NCBI GenBank assembly: GCA_030765065.1
Contig: CM060986.1
Span: 73,711,573-73,775,572 of the forward strand
DNA: 64,000 nucleotides
Source: Deroplatys truncata
Lineage: Eukaryota; Arthropoda; Insecta; Mantodea; Mantidae
Direction of reading: 5' to 3'
In this document: piece by piece, positions 1 through 11,145 of the stretch
Layout of the letters: each line of letters starts with the position of its first letter
Position numbering within the stretch: position 1 is the first letter of the stretch
Notes under the pieces: model-generated
The model's input: only the letters and a program-made list of their open reading frames with translations
Databases searched by the model: none
What the model was told of the DNA's origin: nothing
Program-made: the position numbers and the translations under genes

Positions 1-60
1 TAAATGTGTTTATTACTGCATCTTACAAGGTGAAAAATTGGAATAAAAAATATAACCACA

Positions 61-131
61 TGCTGGGGTTTGAACCGGGAACCTTCAGTACACTTCAAAC
101 CGTGTGTGTTTTACCACTGAGCTACGACAGC
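61..131 (-). repeat. tRNA-like remnant or SINE head
   Basis: On the minus strand this reads like a tRNA head: a Pol III A-box-like TAGCTCAGTGG and a B-box-like GGTTCAAACCC about 45 bases later. The D-stem and T-stem do not pair properly, so it is a decayed tRNA or the head of a tRNA-derived SINE, not a working tRNA gene. Confidence 0.5.
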
Positions 132-1689
132 AGATTTTAGTGTTTGGCTTATATATAACATAGATGTTGGTTCTATTAAAATTATCATTCCACGTGTTTT
201 CCGTTTTCTTGCCTATGCTATATAGTTAATAGTTCAGCAGCAAGCGAAAATGGCGACTTGTTTTGTGATATTTAGTCCATGTTTCGCCGTACTGGGTTAA
301 TATAGTGATAGAAATTTTCGAAATGAGTGACAGGTTAAAATGGCGACCCCGATAGTATACATCTACGACCACGGTTGATTTAGTTTTCATACTCCTTACT
401 CACGGAACGCCTGAATGATTCTGACCCGCGAAAAGCGTACATTTACTTTTTTGAAAGATAGTACGGGGAGAATGTATTCAAGGGGCGGGACCGCACCCTG
501 CGATTGAATAATAAAAAATGTTCCCTGCTTCCCATTTATTGTAGTCTTAACATTATATCTCTTCCGAAAATAAAACGTAGGAATTCGTAGGCCCATGGTA
601 AGGTTGTATTGTACCAATGCCGGGTACATATCGTAAGGAATCTGAGGAGTTGCAATTGGGTCACGAAAACTAGCATTCCGCATGGGGGAGGCGTTGTGCT
701 GACCACTTCGCCTTCCCATACTGGTTGGATGATCGCCCACCTCTACCATGATGGTGTGGCCGTCAGTCGGTTTGGTAGGCCTTGTCCCTCTATGGACTGT
801 CGGCAATAAAGTAATAATAAGGAATTTGTAAGATTCAAAGCCATTATATAACAAACGTCATCTGAGAAAAGTGACTCACCAAAACTTTATTTGTTTTAGT
901 TATAATTAAAGACACTGAACAAAAAGTTACGAAAAACGTTATTTTAAGTGTTTTGTTTTTAGAATTTGACAAAAATGATGAATTACCTTACAACTGTCAA
1001 AAGCTTCCGTTGGCCTTATTTTCAACTCCATACCTGTAAAAGGAAACTTTTTGCCTTATCTAAACAACTCTGTAACAATTGAGATATTCGCATATTGTTA
1101 TATACTGGGGTGAGGCCGAAAGATTTGCAGCTAGATATTAAATTTTAGTTACCCCAGCATATACATTGGGAGGCATAGTTGCAGAGGTAGCAAGAGGACC
1201 AGAATCTTAAGCTACATATTCCAGAGCAGGCGTGGGATAGTTATAACAAAATACACAGAATTTCACATTACCTGTGGTTTATTCAGGATAAACACGGTGC
1301 CTCTACATTACACACAAAAGATAAAAAAGGAAGAAATTGAGGGGAGATTCTACACACACGAGGCTACATTCACACGATTTCACATACGACCTTTCAGACT
1401 CAACACTCGACCTAAAGTGACGCTCATATCCCCACTCTAACCCCCGCCAGACCCGCCGGCTCGTACTGCAGAGCTGTTGCCATGCCTTACGAACTTCAAA
1501 ACCCAAAGCCGACACAATAATGTGTCTGGCATGACAATACACGCCACTTGGCATGACAATACACACGCGCACACGCCACAATATGTGAAACTACCCATGC
1601 GGCATAAGCGTAACTTGCAAACATTTTTTTTTCATATAAACTTCCAGGCCTCGTCTTTCGCTGATCATAAGGCAAAACTAATTATACAA
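132..1689. other. Unassigned sequence
   Basis: No recognisable gene. The open frames here (up to 152 codons on the minus strand at 396-854) show no domain I know and overlap frames on the other strand. A weak interrupted inverted repeat (TATACTGGGGT near 1101, ACCCCAGCATATA near 1151) could be the relic of a small hairpin element. Confidence 0.4.
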
Positions 1690-2280
1690 CCTTTTAAAAA
1701 CCTACCTGGGGGTGAAGTTGGACAAGGGTCTAACTTTTCGCGAGCACATCCGTGATGTCTCAGCCCGGGCGCAGGGGGCAATCGCCTCTTTGTACCCGAT
1801 GCTGAGATCTAGTTGCCTGTTCGCCTAAAGCTACACCTTTTCCGGGCGCTGATAATCTCCCTTATGCTGTATGCCTGCGAGGTCTGGGGCATGGCCGCAG
1901 ACAGCTGGTTGCTATGTCTACAACGGGCGCAGAATAGGGGACTCCGGTCCATCTACTCTGTCGGCCGCTCCTTCCCCGTGAGACTACTGCACGAAGCCTC
2001 ATCTCTTCCATATGTGGAAGATGAAATTAGGCGCCGGGCTACAAAATTCTACGCAAGTTTACCAAATCATCACAGCATCCTGGTTAGATCTCTTGGGGAT
2101 TACAACCCCAGAACTTGCCGTCTTCGGCGACATCGGGTTCCCCGCATGGCATACGGGCACATCGGATAACCGAGGAGAAACACCAACAGCAGCAAAAGCT
2201 GACCTCCATTGTAATCCAATCCAAGAGATGATTGGTCTCAAAATTAACCCCAACCAACTAAAGAAAATTGACAAATAAAC
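1690..2280 (+). mobile_element. Jockey-like LINE, 3' part of reverse transcriptase
   Basis: This is a 5'-truncated non-LTR retrotransposon. Around 1700-1800 one frame reads TYLGVKLDKGLTFREHI, the segment after the RT catalytic core (usual form KYLGV.LD..L.W..HI). The frame at 1813-2169 continues with YACEVWGMAADSW, LQRAQNRGLRSIY and a tail ending near LGDYNP. That is the usual C-terminal order of Jockey-superfamily polymerases (YG.PVWG, LQ..QNK.LR). The two parts lie in different frames, so the copy is dead. No endonuclease or catalytic YADD region is present, as expected for a 5'-truncated insertion. A possible 3' end lies near the AATAAA-like run at about 2275. Clade assignment rests on motifs only. 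Confidence 0.8.
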
Positions 2281-2622
2281 ACACATACATCAGGGTGCAG
2301 AAGGGTTGCCGCACCCTAACAAGCAGCTGTCGAGGAGCTATACGCTACCTCCCTTCTTTCTATTCAATCTAAAAACTAAACCGTCATCCTAAAACATCAT
2401 TCCTTATAATAGTCTTCCTGTGGTAAAACCCTATTGAGGGTAGGTACTCAGCAAATTCACTCAGGCTAAAACGTAGCCTGCCAGCAGCCAGTCGGAGTCG
2501 GACCTTTTAGTAAAAGTTAAATTATTCCCAAAGTAAATAAAATGTTACTTGTATAACAAATGCAGTTACTATACTACCTGCTAAAACTGAATACAGAAAT
2601 CAGACAGAAGAAACGCAGAGAC

Positions 2623-2905
2623 TGCCTCCGTGGTCGAGTGTCAGGGAGCTGGCTTCTCACCCGGAGAGCCCTGGTTCGATTCCCGACCGGAGGTGATATC
2701 CTTTAATTAGGATTATTCCCTCCCTCCATAGAGTCTAGAAGTGTAAATGTGAGGGTGAATGTGCGTGTGAAAATAAGTTAAAAACACGAAAACCTACAGT
2801 AACCCAAAGAGCAAAAACACTATCAGAAGTTTCAGTCAAAAGCCCCCAATATAGCCACAGCAGTTAAAGGGGCCATTGAAATGGAAAAAAGAAAAAAAAA
2901 ACAAA
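2623..2905 (+). repeat. tRNA-derived SINE, family E
   Basis: The head has tRNA-like boxes (GTGGTCGAGTGTCAGGG, then GGTTCGATTCCCG) within a CCTCCG/CGGAGG stem. The body has AGAGTCTAGAAGTGTAAATG and a GTG-rich segment. It ends in CCACAGCAGTTAAAG followed by an A-rich tail. The same body recurs in the two copies at 61300 and 61571. The tail is shared with SINE family B. Confidence 0.75.
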
Positions 2906-2965
2906 TAAAAAAAACGTAGAGACATCCGAAATGAAGTTCCTCTATTCTCTAGCAGTCTAGTAGAT

Positions 2966-2992
2966 CAGGGGTGGCAGAACCTGGGGGCTGAG
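2966..2992 (+). repeat. Possible hAT transposon terminus
   Basis: The sequence CAGGGGTGGCAGAACC resembles the CAGGGGTGGC start typical of many hAT-element inverted repeats. I found no matching opposite end or 8-bp target duplication nearby, so at most this is a lone end. Confidence 0.25.
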
Positions 2993-4239
2993 GCCCTTTC
3001 AGTCGTTTTGTTTTATTCTTTTTACTTCGTTGGTACAAACCAGGGAGTAAATACATATATGCTCCCTTTTGCAAGTAGGATAATTGTGTTTTAGGAACGC
3101 GATTATCTCGTTTTGGTAGTGATCAGTCCACTAATGTAGCATGGACCTACTTAAGGTACATAACAGATAAGCCTACACCTTAACATATGTATTAATGTTA
3201 AATGCTAACTCTCCTGTCAAAACTTTAATGTCCCAAATTGTAACATTAATTCTAATTTCAATCTTTGGACATTAAGTAATGCTTAATTATTTTTGAATTA
3301 AGAATTATCCTATATAATATATTACGTATAATGTGTTTTAGGGATAACTATAATAATAATTTTATAGTTTCACTTTTCCGTTATTGAGGCCGCCCCCCCC
3401 CATATTGTCTTCGTCCCGGCGCCACTGTAGCAGGTTATACTTTATTAAGACAAAAATCAGAGCAAAAATACAGATACACTTCATAGAAAGAATTAAAGGA
3501 TTGCTGCTGCTGCTGCTGCTAGGCAAACCAATAACGGCTGAATTGATTCTCCTTCTTGACTGGAAATGCCTAACGGTCTTATCCACGAAGAAGTAGAACA
3601 AAATAAGACACTTCTGCTTTAAAATAACCATACTAATTTGTAGGACTCGATAGCACGTTCCCTTGCGTCGGAAACGCGCGCGTGCTCGCGCACAGAGAGA
3701 GAGAGAGAGGGGGGGGGGTTACAGCCATCATTAATCTTTAGTCGTAGCAAATGAGTTAACGTTTAAATTCTGCCGTCAAATTATATTACAGACCAAGCCA
3801 TTGCATTAAATTCATTCAAGCTTAGTGGCCATTAATTCATTTTTATGAACACTAAAGAACAGGGAGACAAGAAAAGTTTACTGTGCTATGTCTATTGTAA
3901 ATAAGATTCACTTTCAAGACCAGCAGTCGCTGGGAATAGCTGCGATTGCCTCAAGAGGCATAAATCTGAGTTCATGTTAGTCCAAGGTAAGGAAATTCTC
4001 CTGAAGTGTTCGTGCACCAAAACTAATTAAAGTTTCAAGCCCAAACCCCACCAGACTTTCATAAATTAAAGACAAAATGTTCTTGCATGAGAAGGAAATT
4101 TTCATCACAGTTTCATTTCCGTGAAGCAAGATGTGAATTTGACGTACAGACACTCTGAACAGCTCTATTGTTGAATTTCAGGAAGAGAAATGTTTTTTAC
4201 TTTCTCTATTGCTTGCCTTTATTAGTATTAATAAGTAGA
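2993..4239. other. Unassigned AT-rich sequence
   Basis: No gene recognised. It contains a short CTG run (about 3502-3521), a C run near 3394, and a CG-rich patch followed by a GA/G tract near 3675-3718. Confidence 0.4.
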
Positions 4240-4855
4240 ACTATTCAAAAATTCGATATCGATATTTCTCCGGGAATGTATGTTTTGAGCCCCTGAATAA
4301 AAATAGATTTCTATAAAAAAAGGTGTGTGCGCGCGAACAGCATAACTCCAAAACAATATCTCGGATAGATACCAAATTTGGCATTTAAGTTCAGTATCTT
4401 CCTAAGATGCATCACGAAGATTTTCAAGAATATCCCCTCCCACCCCATACTACCCCTTACATGGAAAATACTTCATTATTTTTTATTTCCTCAAAAACGA
4501 CTCTCTTAACTATTTTGATTAAAATGTCATATGTTTAAGATAATTACATGAGTACTAAAATGTATGTCTTGAATTTTCTGTGATTAGCCAGGAAAGTCTT
4601 CGTCATTTTGAATGAATTCTGTATCATTGATAAACCATAAGAGATAGAAAAAACTTACTATACAAGAAATGCAGATTTCGTCAAAATATACAGCTTGTGA
4701 AATAATTATTAGTGGAACTAAACATTTCCGAGATATTCCTTATAATATGTGTCAAAGAATATACTTTTTTCATCTACTTAAGTCGCTATTCGTATTTTTC
4801 TTGATCATGTAAATAGAATGTGATTTTAACGCCATCACATAGCGACACGCTATCC
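4240..4855 (+). repeat. R1 repeat, old copy, 3' part missing
   Basis: It carries R1 landmarks in order: TATTTCTCCGGGAATGTATG, GAACAGCATAACTC, GTTCAGTATCTTCC, TTTTCAAGAATATCCCC, ACATGGAAAATA, TTTGATTAAAAT, AAACCATAAGAGATAGA and CATTTCCGAGATATTCC. It is strongly diverged from the younger copies and lacks the terminal segment. Confidence 0.75.
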
Positions 4856-5767
4856 CGTAATTGCATTTTTCCAGTGGTAGGTGCAGGTAAACTGCTTGAA
4901 ACTTTGCGATTCTTTCTTTCTTTCCTTCGCAAAAGCTTATTACCATCACGCGGAGGACTAACTTAATGCCTGCATGACCACCACTTCTGAATTTATTTCT
5001 TCTTCCTTCCAATAAACATTTGAACGTTTATTCCGCATGTTGTATGTACTAAGTGCGTACTGCTTAGTTTGAAATCATTACTACACAAGCAAGCATCTGA
5101 ATAACGTATCTTGGAAAAGAAGAATTGTTTGATGAGTGCTATAATAAGGTATGCAGGTATGCGTATAGAAAAGTTATGTTACTCTGCCACATTATAGATG
5201 GCTGTTCTTAACTCAGTCAAAATATTTATAAATTAAAGTATCTATAAGATGATTATTTTATAACATGTATTGTAAAATAGAATTTATGCGAAAAATTCCA
5301 CTGATTTGTACCTATGTTTAACATCAGGTGTTAATTCTTTGGTGATGTTGGGTGAAAGAAAGAAAAAGAACATGCCTCACGTGACAGGATTTGCGACTTA
5401 GTTTAAAAATATCATCCTTATCTTAAAATGACCTTGAATGTTTTCCCCCTCTTCGTTGAGCTGGCTAAGATTTGCGACTGGATAATGGGGTTTATCTTAC
5501 AAGAAGAACTTTCGAAGAGTAGAGACACTTGAATACGGGTTTTTGATGACACCTTTAGGAGATTTAATTTCGGTAACTTCCTATTAGTGTTTCAAGAGTG
5601 TCTATAAAGTTGTGTAATGAGGAAATTTACACAATTCTCGGTATAATTTGCAATATTCGTTAGTTGCTAAGTCCTGCAGCTAATCGAAGGCTAAAAAGTA
5701 TCATCTAACATGATGAGCATTGTAGTTTAATTGACCTGGACGTGCGAAGCTTGAATAAAAAAATCAG
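4856..5767. other. Unassigned AT-rich sequence
   Basis: No gene, repeat family or RNA recognised in this stretch. Confidence 0.4.
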
Positions 5768-6133
5768 TACAAGGGGCGTTCACCAAGAAAGTAAGATTCA
5801 AGAGAAATACTTTCTTATTTTTCAACATAGTCACCTTGTAAATCAACACTTTTAATTCAGCGATTTTCCAAATTTGTAATATCCTCAGTAAAATAAGATA
5901 GGTTCAGATGTGCAAAATAATGCCTGTCTCGTCATTTGATGTGAATTTTCGTTCACCCAGTCATTTTTTCAGGATTGGGAACAAAAAGTAATGCTGAGAG
6001 CGAAATCCGGCGAATATGGCATATCTGGAAGCGAAGGTCATGCAGTTTTGCAGAAACACTCTCAGACGTGTGTGAAGGCGCATTATCGTAATTAAAGAGA
6101 ACTTTCGTTTTCGCAAGACATGGACGTTTAGCT

Positions 6134-7081
6134 TGCGACAGTATTCTTTGTTAAGTTTAAAAGAATGCTACTGTTTATTTGCCGCATGTATAAAAGACAA
6201 TTTGTCGCGGTCACTTCGTGATATCTTTTACTGATCGCCTGTTATTGTATTTAATTTTGGGTTCACTGTCCTCCGGCTAGCTATGATCTCTCGGTCAAGC
6301 ACTTATCTTATACAGGTATGTAAACGGAAAGGAGTTTTTATCCAAAGATAACACTGATGAAAGAATTTGTTTTACACTTTTTATTGTCTTAACACATTAT
6401 TCACTTTCACCTATTAATCGTGACACTCGCCAAACTGAAACTGTTATAACAACTTCTTTACTGTACATTATTAATTCGTGTACTTCAACTTTTTGTGTAA
6501 TTAACTTTACGACACTTGAGATTTTTTATAACTTTGCTACGCGTAACCTGCGAATCGATAAACTATGCTATGTATTCACCATGACTGTTTCTGTTGAACT
6601 CAGCGACGTGTAATGCACAAATGTTTCCGATGGACTGGAGGCGACGTGTAATGTACAAATGTTTCCGATGGACTTGAGGAGTATGCCTCTGACTTAGCCC
6701 TTTTTATACTCCCACACCCCGATATGCCTAAAGATTATAACTGAGCTGCTATTGGTTAATAAAAGCGCCAACATTAGCGTCTATTTTTATATCCAATGAA
6801 AATTATGAACACATATGCTATAGGAAAAAATGTTCCGTAAATTCCTAAGAAAAACGCGCCAATATTACGTCATTTGCTCGTCTCTAATAATGATAAACAG
6901 CTCACCCCCTCGCTACATTATTGCACGCTATTATTGTCAGTTTCAGTAAGGCCGTATAAACCCACTTCTCAACAATACTTACAATCAACAAACATATCAA
7001 ATCAATGTCACACAATAATGCATATTCACACTATAATCACTCTTAACATTTACATAATTTGTGATACAAATTACTGCGTCA
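6134..7081 (-). repeat. 3' LTR of the 6134-10297 element
   Basis: A 948-bp LTR, directly repeated at 9350-10297. On the minus strand it begins TGACGCAGTAATTTG and ends with CA at 6134. The outer neighbour is the AGCT target duplication inside the mariner. A G-rich stretch on the minus strand at about 7084-7093 sits where the polypurine tract belongs. Confidence 0.92.
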
Positions 7082-7725
7082 TATGCCCCACTAGAAACAT
7101 AATTATAAATATTTACAACTTGTTTGGAAATTTTATAATTGGGTATTTAGTCTCCTGAATCTTGGAACACACGCTATTTATCACTTTCACTTAACACTGC
7201 ACACGTATTTAACACACGGCATATGTTTTGCCTTTATCTCGCCACTATTTACTGGCTCTGGTTTAATGTGTTTAGACATTAATCTGAGATTGCAATTTTT
7301 TTTATAGCAAATACTGTACCCTGAATTATTTAGTTACTGTTACAAAATGGTTTACTCTCTTAGATTATTGACAAAAATTTATGCATTCAAGAATTTTTGT
7401 AATTATTAAACATATTTACCAAAAATATTCACCCTATACACAAATATATTTACATCTCTTAAATCTAGACACTGTTTCACATTATCTGTTTGCTACATAA
7501 GTATTTGTTTTAATTATTTTTACCCCATTTTTGTTGTTTTGTACTTTATATTCACAATACTCTTCGAATTATATCTACGTACTTTTATTTTAATATCACA
7601 TTAAGTTTTCATTATTACATGCTTCATTTCAAATGCTGTTACAGTTACTAAGAAAATGTTATTTTTCCCTTTAAACATTTAGTTATGTCCAGAATTTTAT
7701 TTCTCCTTTCTCATGACGTGCATAC

Positions 7726-8964
7726 TTAGTTAACCCTCTTACATTCCAATACATTGCTCTGCAGTTCAGCTTTAACTATCCTGAATTTACTTACTTTTTT
7801 TTTAGCGGTCATTTCTATTCCCTTTCCTGGATCAAATTGTTTATGGCTAAGCATTACTCGTAGCTGTATCATAACCTTCCAAAGTTTGTTCATGAATAGC
7901 CTCTTAAAGGTTTCATATGAAATTTCACCCCCTGATACCATTTGAAACCAATCTAAAGTTTTCTGAACAACACATCTTTTGACAACTATCATTTTCAATT
8001 CTTGCGGTATTTTTTTAAATTGAGAGTACTCTGACAAATCTGTACTAAACTGTACTGGATTGGAGTTTTCATTCTGAACAGCTTGGTACTTGTTAATTTC
8101 AGAAATTAGCTTTTGATTATTTATAGGCAAAACTTTAACTTCTTCGGACAATTTATTTCTTTGTGTTACTGACTCCTGTATTTCTGATATCTCCCCTCTG
8201 AAATTAACTTGCGCCAGATTTAAATCTGCATTTATAACCTCTTTCATCTCTCTTAGCTCACTTGAAATACTACTCACTCGACTTCCTAACTCTGTACATT
8301 CTACATCAACATGTTCACTTTTAGTATTAACCTCACTTTTTTCGTTAGATATTTCACTGCTCATGTCTAACATTTTCTTTAAAATTTCCCCTATCTCATT
8401 TGCTATCATTTCCTGATTTTCATTTCTCATTCTCATCATACTACTATCTAGCTCCATGAATTTCTTTTCAATTTCTTCCCTGTTTTGTTCTAAGCTCTTA
8501 CCAATATCTTCCCTCAATTCTTTCTTATTCTTTTCCATATCTTCTCTCAATTCCCTATTATTCTTTTCCATATCTTCTCTCAATTCCCTATTATTCTGAG
8601 TTAATTTTTGTTCTAATTTCTCATTATTCTGAGTTAGTTTTTCTAATTTCTCATTAGTCTTACTAATATCTTCCCTTAATTCCGTATTATTCTTTTGCAT
8701 ATCTTCCCTTAATTGATCTGTAATACTCTTACTAATATCTTTCAGCATTTCCATCATCATACTAGCATCAAGATTAACATTTCCTGCTGTTTTATTCTCA
8801 CTTTCTGCACTAACATTTTCTCCCTCAAATCCTACATTGTTTGAGCTATTTTCTGTAGCCTGTATTGAATTACAGCTAACTGTTACACTATCCCCTTCCA
8901 TAATTGTTTCTTCAGTATTATTAATAGACATTGTTTTCTTAATCCTACCACTCCTCAAGTACAT
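7726..8964 (-). CDS. Gag-like coiled-coil protein of the LTR element (412 aa)
   Basis: An open minus-strand frame of 412 codons lies wholly between the two LTRs. It starts MYLRSGR; an early RSG-type motif is common in Gag proteins of insect LTR elements. Residues about 75-180 are a long charged coiled coil with repeated NNRELREDMEKN-type units of about 11 residues, rich in Glu, Lys and Asn. The C-terminal quarter (from about residue 300) is more globular, with FKKIPQELKMIVVKRC and WKVMIQLRVMLSHKQFDP, plausibly a capsid-like part. No zinc knuckle, protease or polymerase is visible. It is assigned as Gag-like by position and composition, not by a clear domain match. A host coiled-coil gene is ruled out by its place within the element. 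Confidence 0.65.
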   Translation of the reverse strand: MYLRSGRIKKTMSINNTEETIMEGDSVTVSCNSIQATENSSNNVGFEGENVSAESENKTAGNVNLDASMMMEMLKDISKSITDQLREDMQKNNTELREDISKTNEKLEKLTQNNEKLEQKLTQNNRELREDMEKNNRELREDMEKNKKELREDIGKSLEQNREEIEKKFMELDSSMMRMRNENQEMIANEIGEILKKMLDMSSEISNEKSEVNTKSEHVDVECTELGSRVSSISSELREMKEVINADLNLAQVNFRGEISEIQESVTQRNKLSEEVKVLPINNQKLISEINKYQAVQNENSNPVQFSTDLSEYSQFKKIPQELKMIVVKRCVVQKTLDWFQMVSGGEISYETFKRLFMNKLWKVMIQLRVMLSHKQFDPGKGIEMTAKKKVSKFRIVKAELQSNVLECKRVN

Positions 8965-9331
8965 TTAAATTTTTACACCTTTTTTTTAGAATAAATAAAA
9001 AAATCACACTTTTCTAACCTTTCTGATGCTATCTGCTGATGTTGCTTTGATGTCCAGCTTCCTGCCCCTCTCTCCTAGATGTATATGTCGCTTCTGCGTC
9101 GTATTATGATAAATCTACGTCGTCTCGATGTTTTTGTATCCTGTAGTTGAATTCCGCTGTTGCCTTTTAATCTCGGAGTTTACGATGTCCACTCATCCGC
9201 GTCGTCTGTCGTTCCTATAGTTGTTTCTGGAATCTGCGTCTTGTAGTTCAGTTCTCTGCTCCATTCGTTCCACGTCCTCGTTCCTTCGCCCCTTCCTGGT
9301 TATTTCACTCCTTCCTGGTTAATTCGCCCCA

Positions 9332-9345
9332 CGTCCTGGGTGCCA
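9332..9345 (-). other. Probable primer binding site of the LTR element
   Basis: Just inside the 5' LTR, the minus strand reads TGGCACCCAGGACG. It starts with the TGG that pairs with a tRNA 3' CCA. The primer tRNA is not identified. Confidence 0.55.
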
Positions 9346-9349
9346 AATA

Positions 9350-10297
9350 TGTGACATTATTCTTTGTTAAGTTTGAAAGAATGCTACTGTTTATTTGCCG
9401 CATGTATAAAAGACAATTTGTCGCGGTCACTTCGTGTTATCTTTTACTGATCGCCTGTTATTGTATTTAATTTTGGGTTCACTGTCCTCCGGCTAGCTAT
9501 GATCTCTCGGTCAAGCACTTATCTTATACAGGTGTGTAAACGGAAAGGAGTTTTTATCCAAAGTAACACTGATGAAAGAATTTGTTTTACACTTTTTATT
9601 GTCTTTAACACATTATTCACTTTCACCTATTAATCGTGACACTCGCCAAACTGAAACTGTTATAATAACTTCTTTACTGCACATTATTAATTCGTGTACT
9701 TCAACTTTTTGTGTAATTAACTTTACGACACTTGAGATTCTTTATAACTTTGCTACGCGTAACCTGCGGATCGATAAACTATGCTATGTATTCACCATGA
9801 CTGTTTCTGTTGAACTCAGCGACGTGTAATGCACAAATGTTTCCGATGGACTGGAGGCGACGTGTAATGTACAAATGTTTCCGATGGACTGGAGGAGTAT
9901 GCCTCTGACTTAGCCCTTTTTATACTCCCACACCCCGATATGCCTAAAGATTATAACTGAGCTGCTATTGGTTAATAAAACGCGCCAACATTAGCGTCTA
10001 TTTTTATATCCAATGAAAATTATGAACACATATGCTCTAGGAAAAAATGTTCCGTAAATTCCTAAGAAAAACGCGCCAATATTACGTCATTTGCTCGTCT
10101 CTAATAATGATAAACAGCTCACCCCCTAGCTACATTATTGCACTCTATTATTGTCAGTTTCAGTAAGGCCGTATAAACCCACTTCTCGACAATAATTACA
10201 ATCAACATAATCTCAAATCAATGTCACACAATAATGCATATTCACACAATAATCACTCTTAACATTTACATAATTTGTGATACAAATTACTGCGTCA
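9350..10297 (-). repeat. 5' LTR of the 6134-10297 element
   Basis: The partner of 6134-7081 has the same length (948 bp) and about 2-3% mismatch by eye. It carries the promoter-side end for minus-strand transcription and is followed on the plus side by the AGCT target duplication. Confidence 0.92.
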
Positions 10298-11145
10298 AGC
10301 TTGAATAGCATCCTTCAATTGATCCAGTAGTGAAGTTGTGTGGTTCTGTCCTTCTGGTGGTGGTATATGAGCACCGCACCATCAGAATATCAGAAAACCG
10401 TTGCCATGACTTTTTCTGCAGATGGAACGGTTTTTGCTTTCTTTAATGCATTTTCACCTGTTGCCACCCTGTTTGGACTGCTCTTTCGTCTCTGTCGTGT
10501 AATGATGGATCCCTGTTTCGTGTGCTGTTATGAAACGTCGGAGAAACTCACTGGAATTGCGTTTAAACAATCTAAACACTCTTGATAAATGTTCTCTCGA
10601 ATGCGTTTTTGGTACATTGTTAACAAACGCGGCACCCTCGAGCGGAAAGCTTTCTCAACCCGAAACTTCGTGTAAAATGTAGAGGAAGGGGCCTATCGAA
10701 GTTACAATGTTAGCTAACTCGCATATTTAAATCAGCTATAATTTTGTAGAGTTTATGAACTTCTGTCACAATCTCGTCGGTCGTAGCGGTTTTGGGATGT
10801 CCTGAGCGTTCACTGTCTTGAATGGATGTGTGGCCACGCTTAAATTCACTAAAACCATGTTTTTGACCGTCGAAAACGAAGTGGAAGCATTCCTTAGAGT
10901 TACATCTAACTCCTCTTATATTTCTGTTGGGGTTAAACCCTTCAAAAAGAGCACATTGTCAGAGTTCGTATTTCGGTTTTATCCATTTTCTAGAAAATGT
11001 TCAACACTAGTTGGTTTACTTAAGCGTCCGAAACTTTAAAGCGAACCATCTAAAAGATGATACTTGACAACTACATATCATAGTAATTTGGCCTTCCTCA
11101 CGGCATCTCTGAGTCAACCCGAGAACCTATAGAACGCCCTTTGTA

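Larger units (their letters stand above)
6134..10297 (-). mobile_element. LTR retrotransposon, non-autonomous (Ty3/Gypsy-like)
   Basis: Two direct repeats of 948 bp (6134-7081 and 9350-10297) begin TG and end CA. They are flanked by a 4-bp target duplication AGCT (6130-6133, 10298-10301). Read on the minus strand, the internal 2.27 kb holds a primer-binding-site-like stretch next to the 5' LTR, a gag-like frame, and a G-rich polypurine-like stretch next to the 3' LTR. The internal region is too short for pol, and none is seen. It is therefore a non-autonomous or internally deleted member that would have depended on a relative. The LTRs differ by roughly 2-3% by eye, suggesting an insertion of a few million years. 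It looks structurally whole for its type. Family assignment is tentative, from target-site length and LTR layout only. Confidence 0.9.
5770..11143 (-). mobile_element. mariner transposon, decayed, split by an LTR element
   Basis: Minus-strand mariner-family DNA transposon. Ends are CAAGGGGCGTTC (5770) and, inverted, CAAAGGGCGTTC (11143), each flanked by TA (5768-5769, 11144-11145), the mariner target duplication. Without the LTR insertion the element is about 1.2 kb, normal for mariner. Transposase pieces in order: MDKTEIRT from 10986, FKRGHTSIQD and SGHPKTATTDEIV (about 10720-10850), FLRRFITAHETGIHHYTTET with EQSKQ (about 10470-10560, the first-Asp region where the family has TVDETWIH), VPSAEKVMATVF (about 10390-10420), then beyond the insertion KVLFNYDNAPSHTSES (family HQDNAPAHTS) and a degraded PYSPD/FLFP region (about 5950-6110). 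In-frame stops and shifts occur in several places, and the first catalytic Asp region reads AHETG instead of VDETW. The element is dead. Confidence 0.92.

Noticed and set aside
61-131. A functional tRNA gene
   Set aside because: A- and B-box-like words are present, but the D and T stems do not pair. The same holds for the other tRNA-like heads, all of which are followed by SINE bodies or are decayed.
3502-3521. A polyleucine or polyglutamine coding repeat
   Set aside because: A short CTG run without a surrounding gene; a microsatellite.
7726-8964. A host coiled-coil gene of 412 codons
   Set aside because: It lies entirely between two matching LTRs with a target duplication, in the sense orientation of the element, so it belongs to the element.
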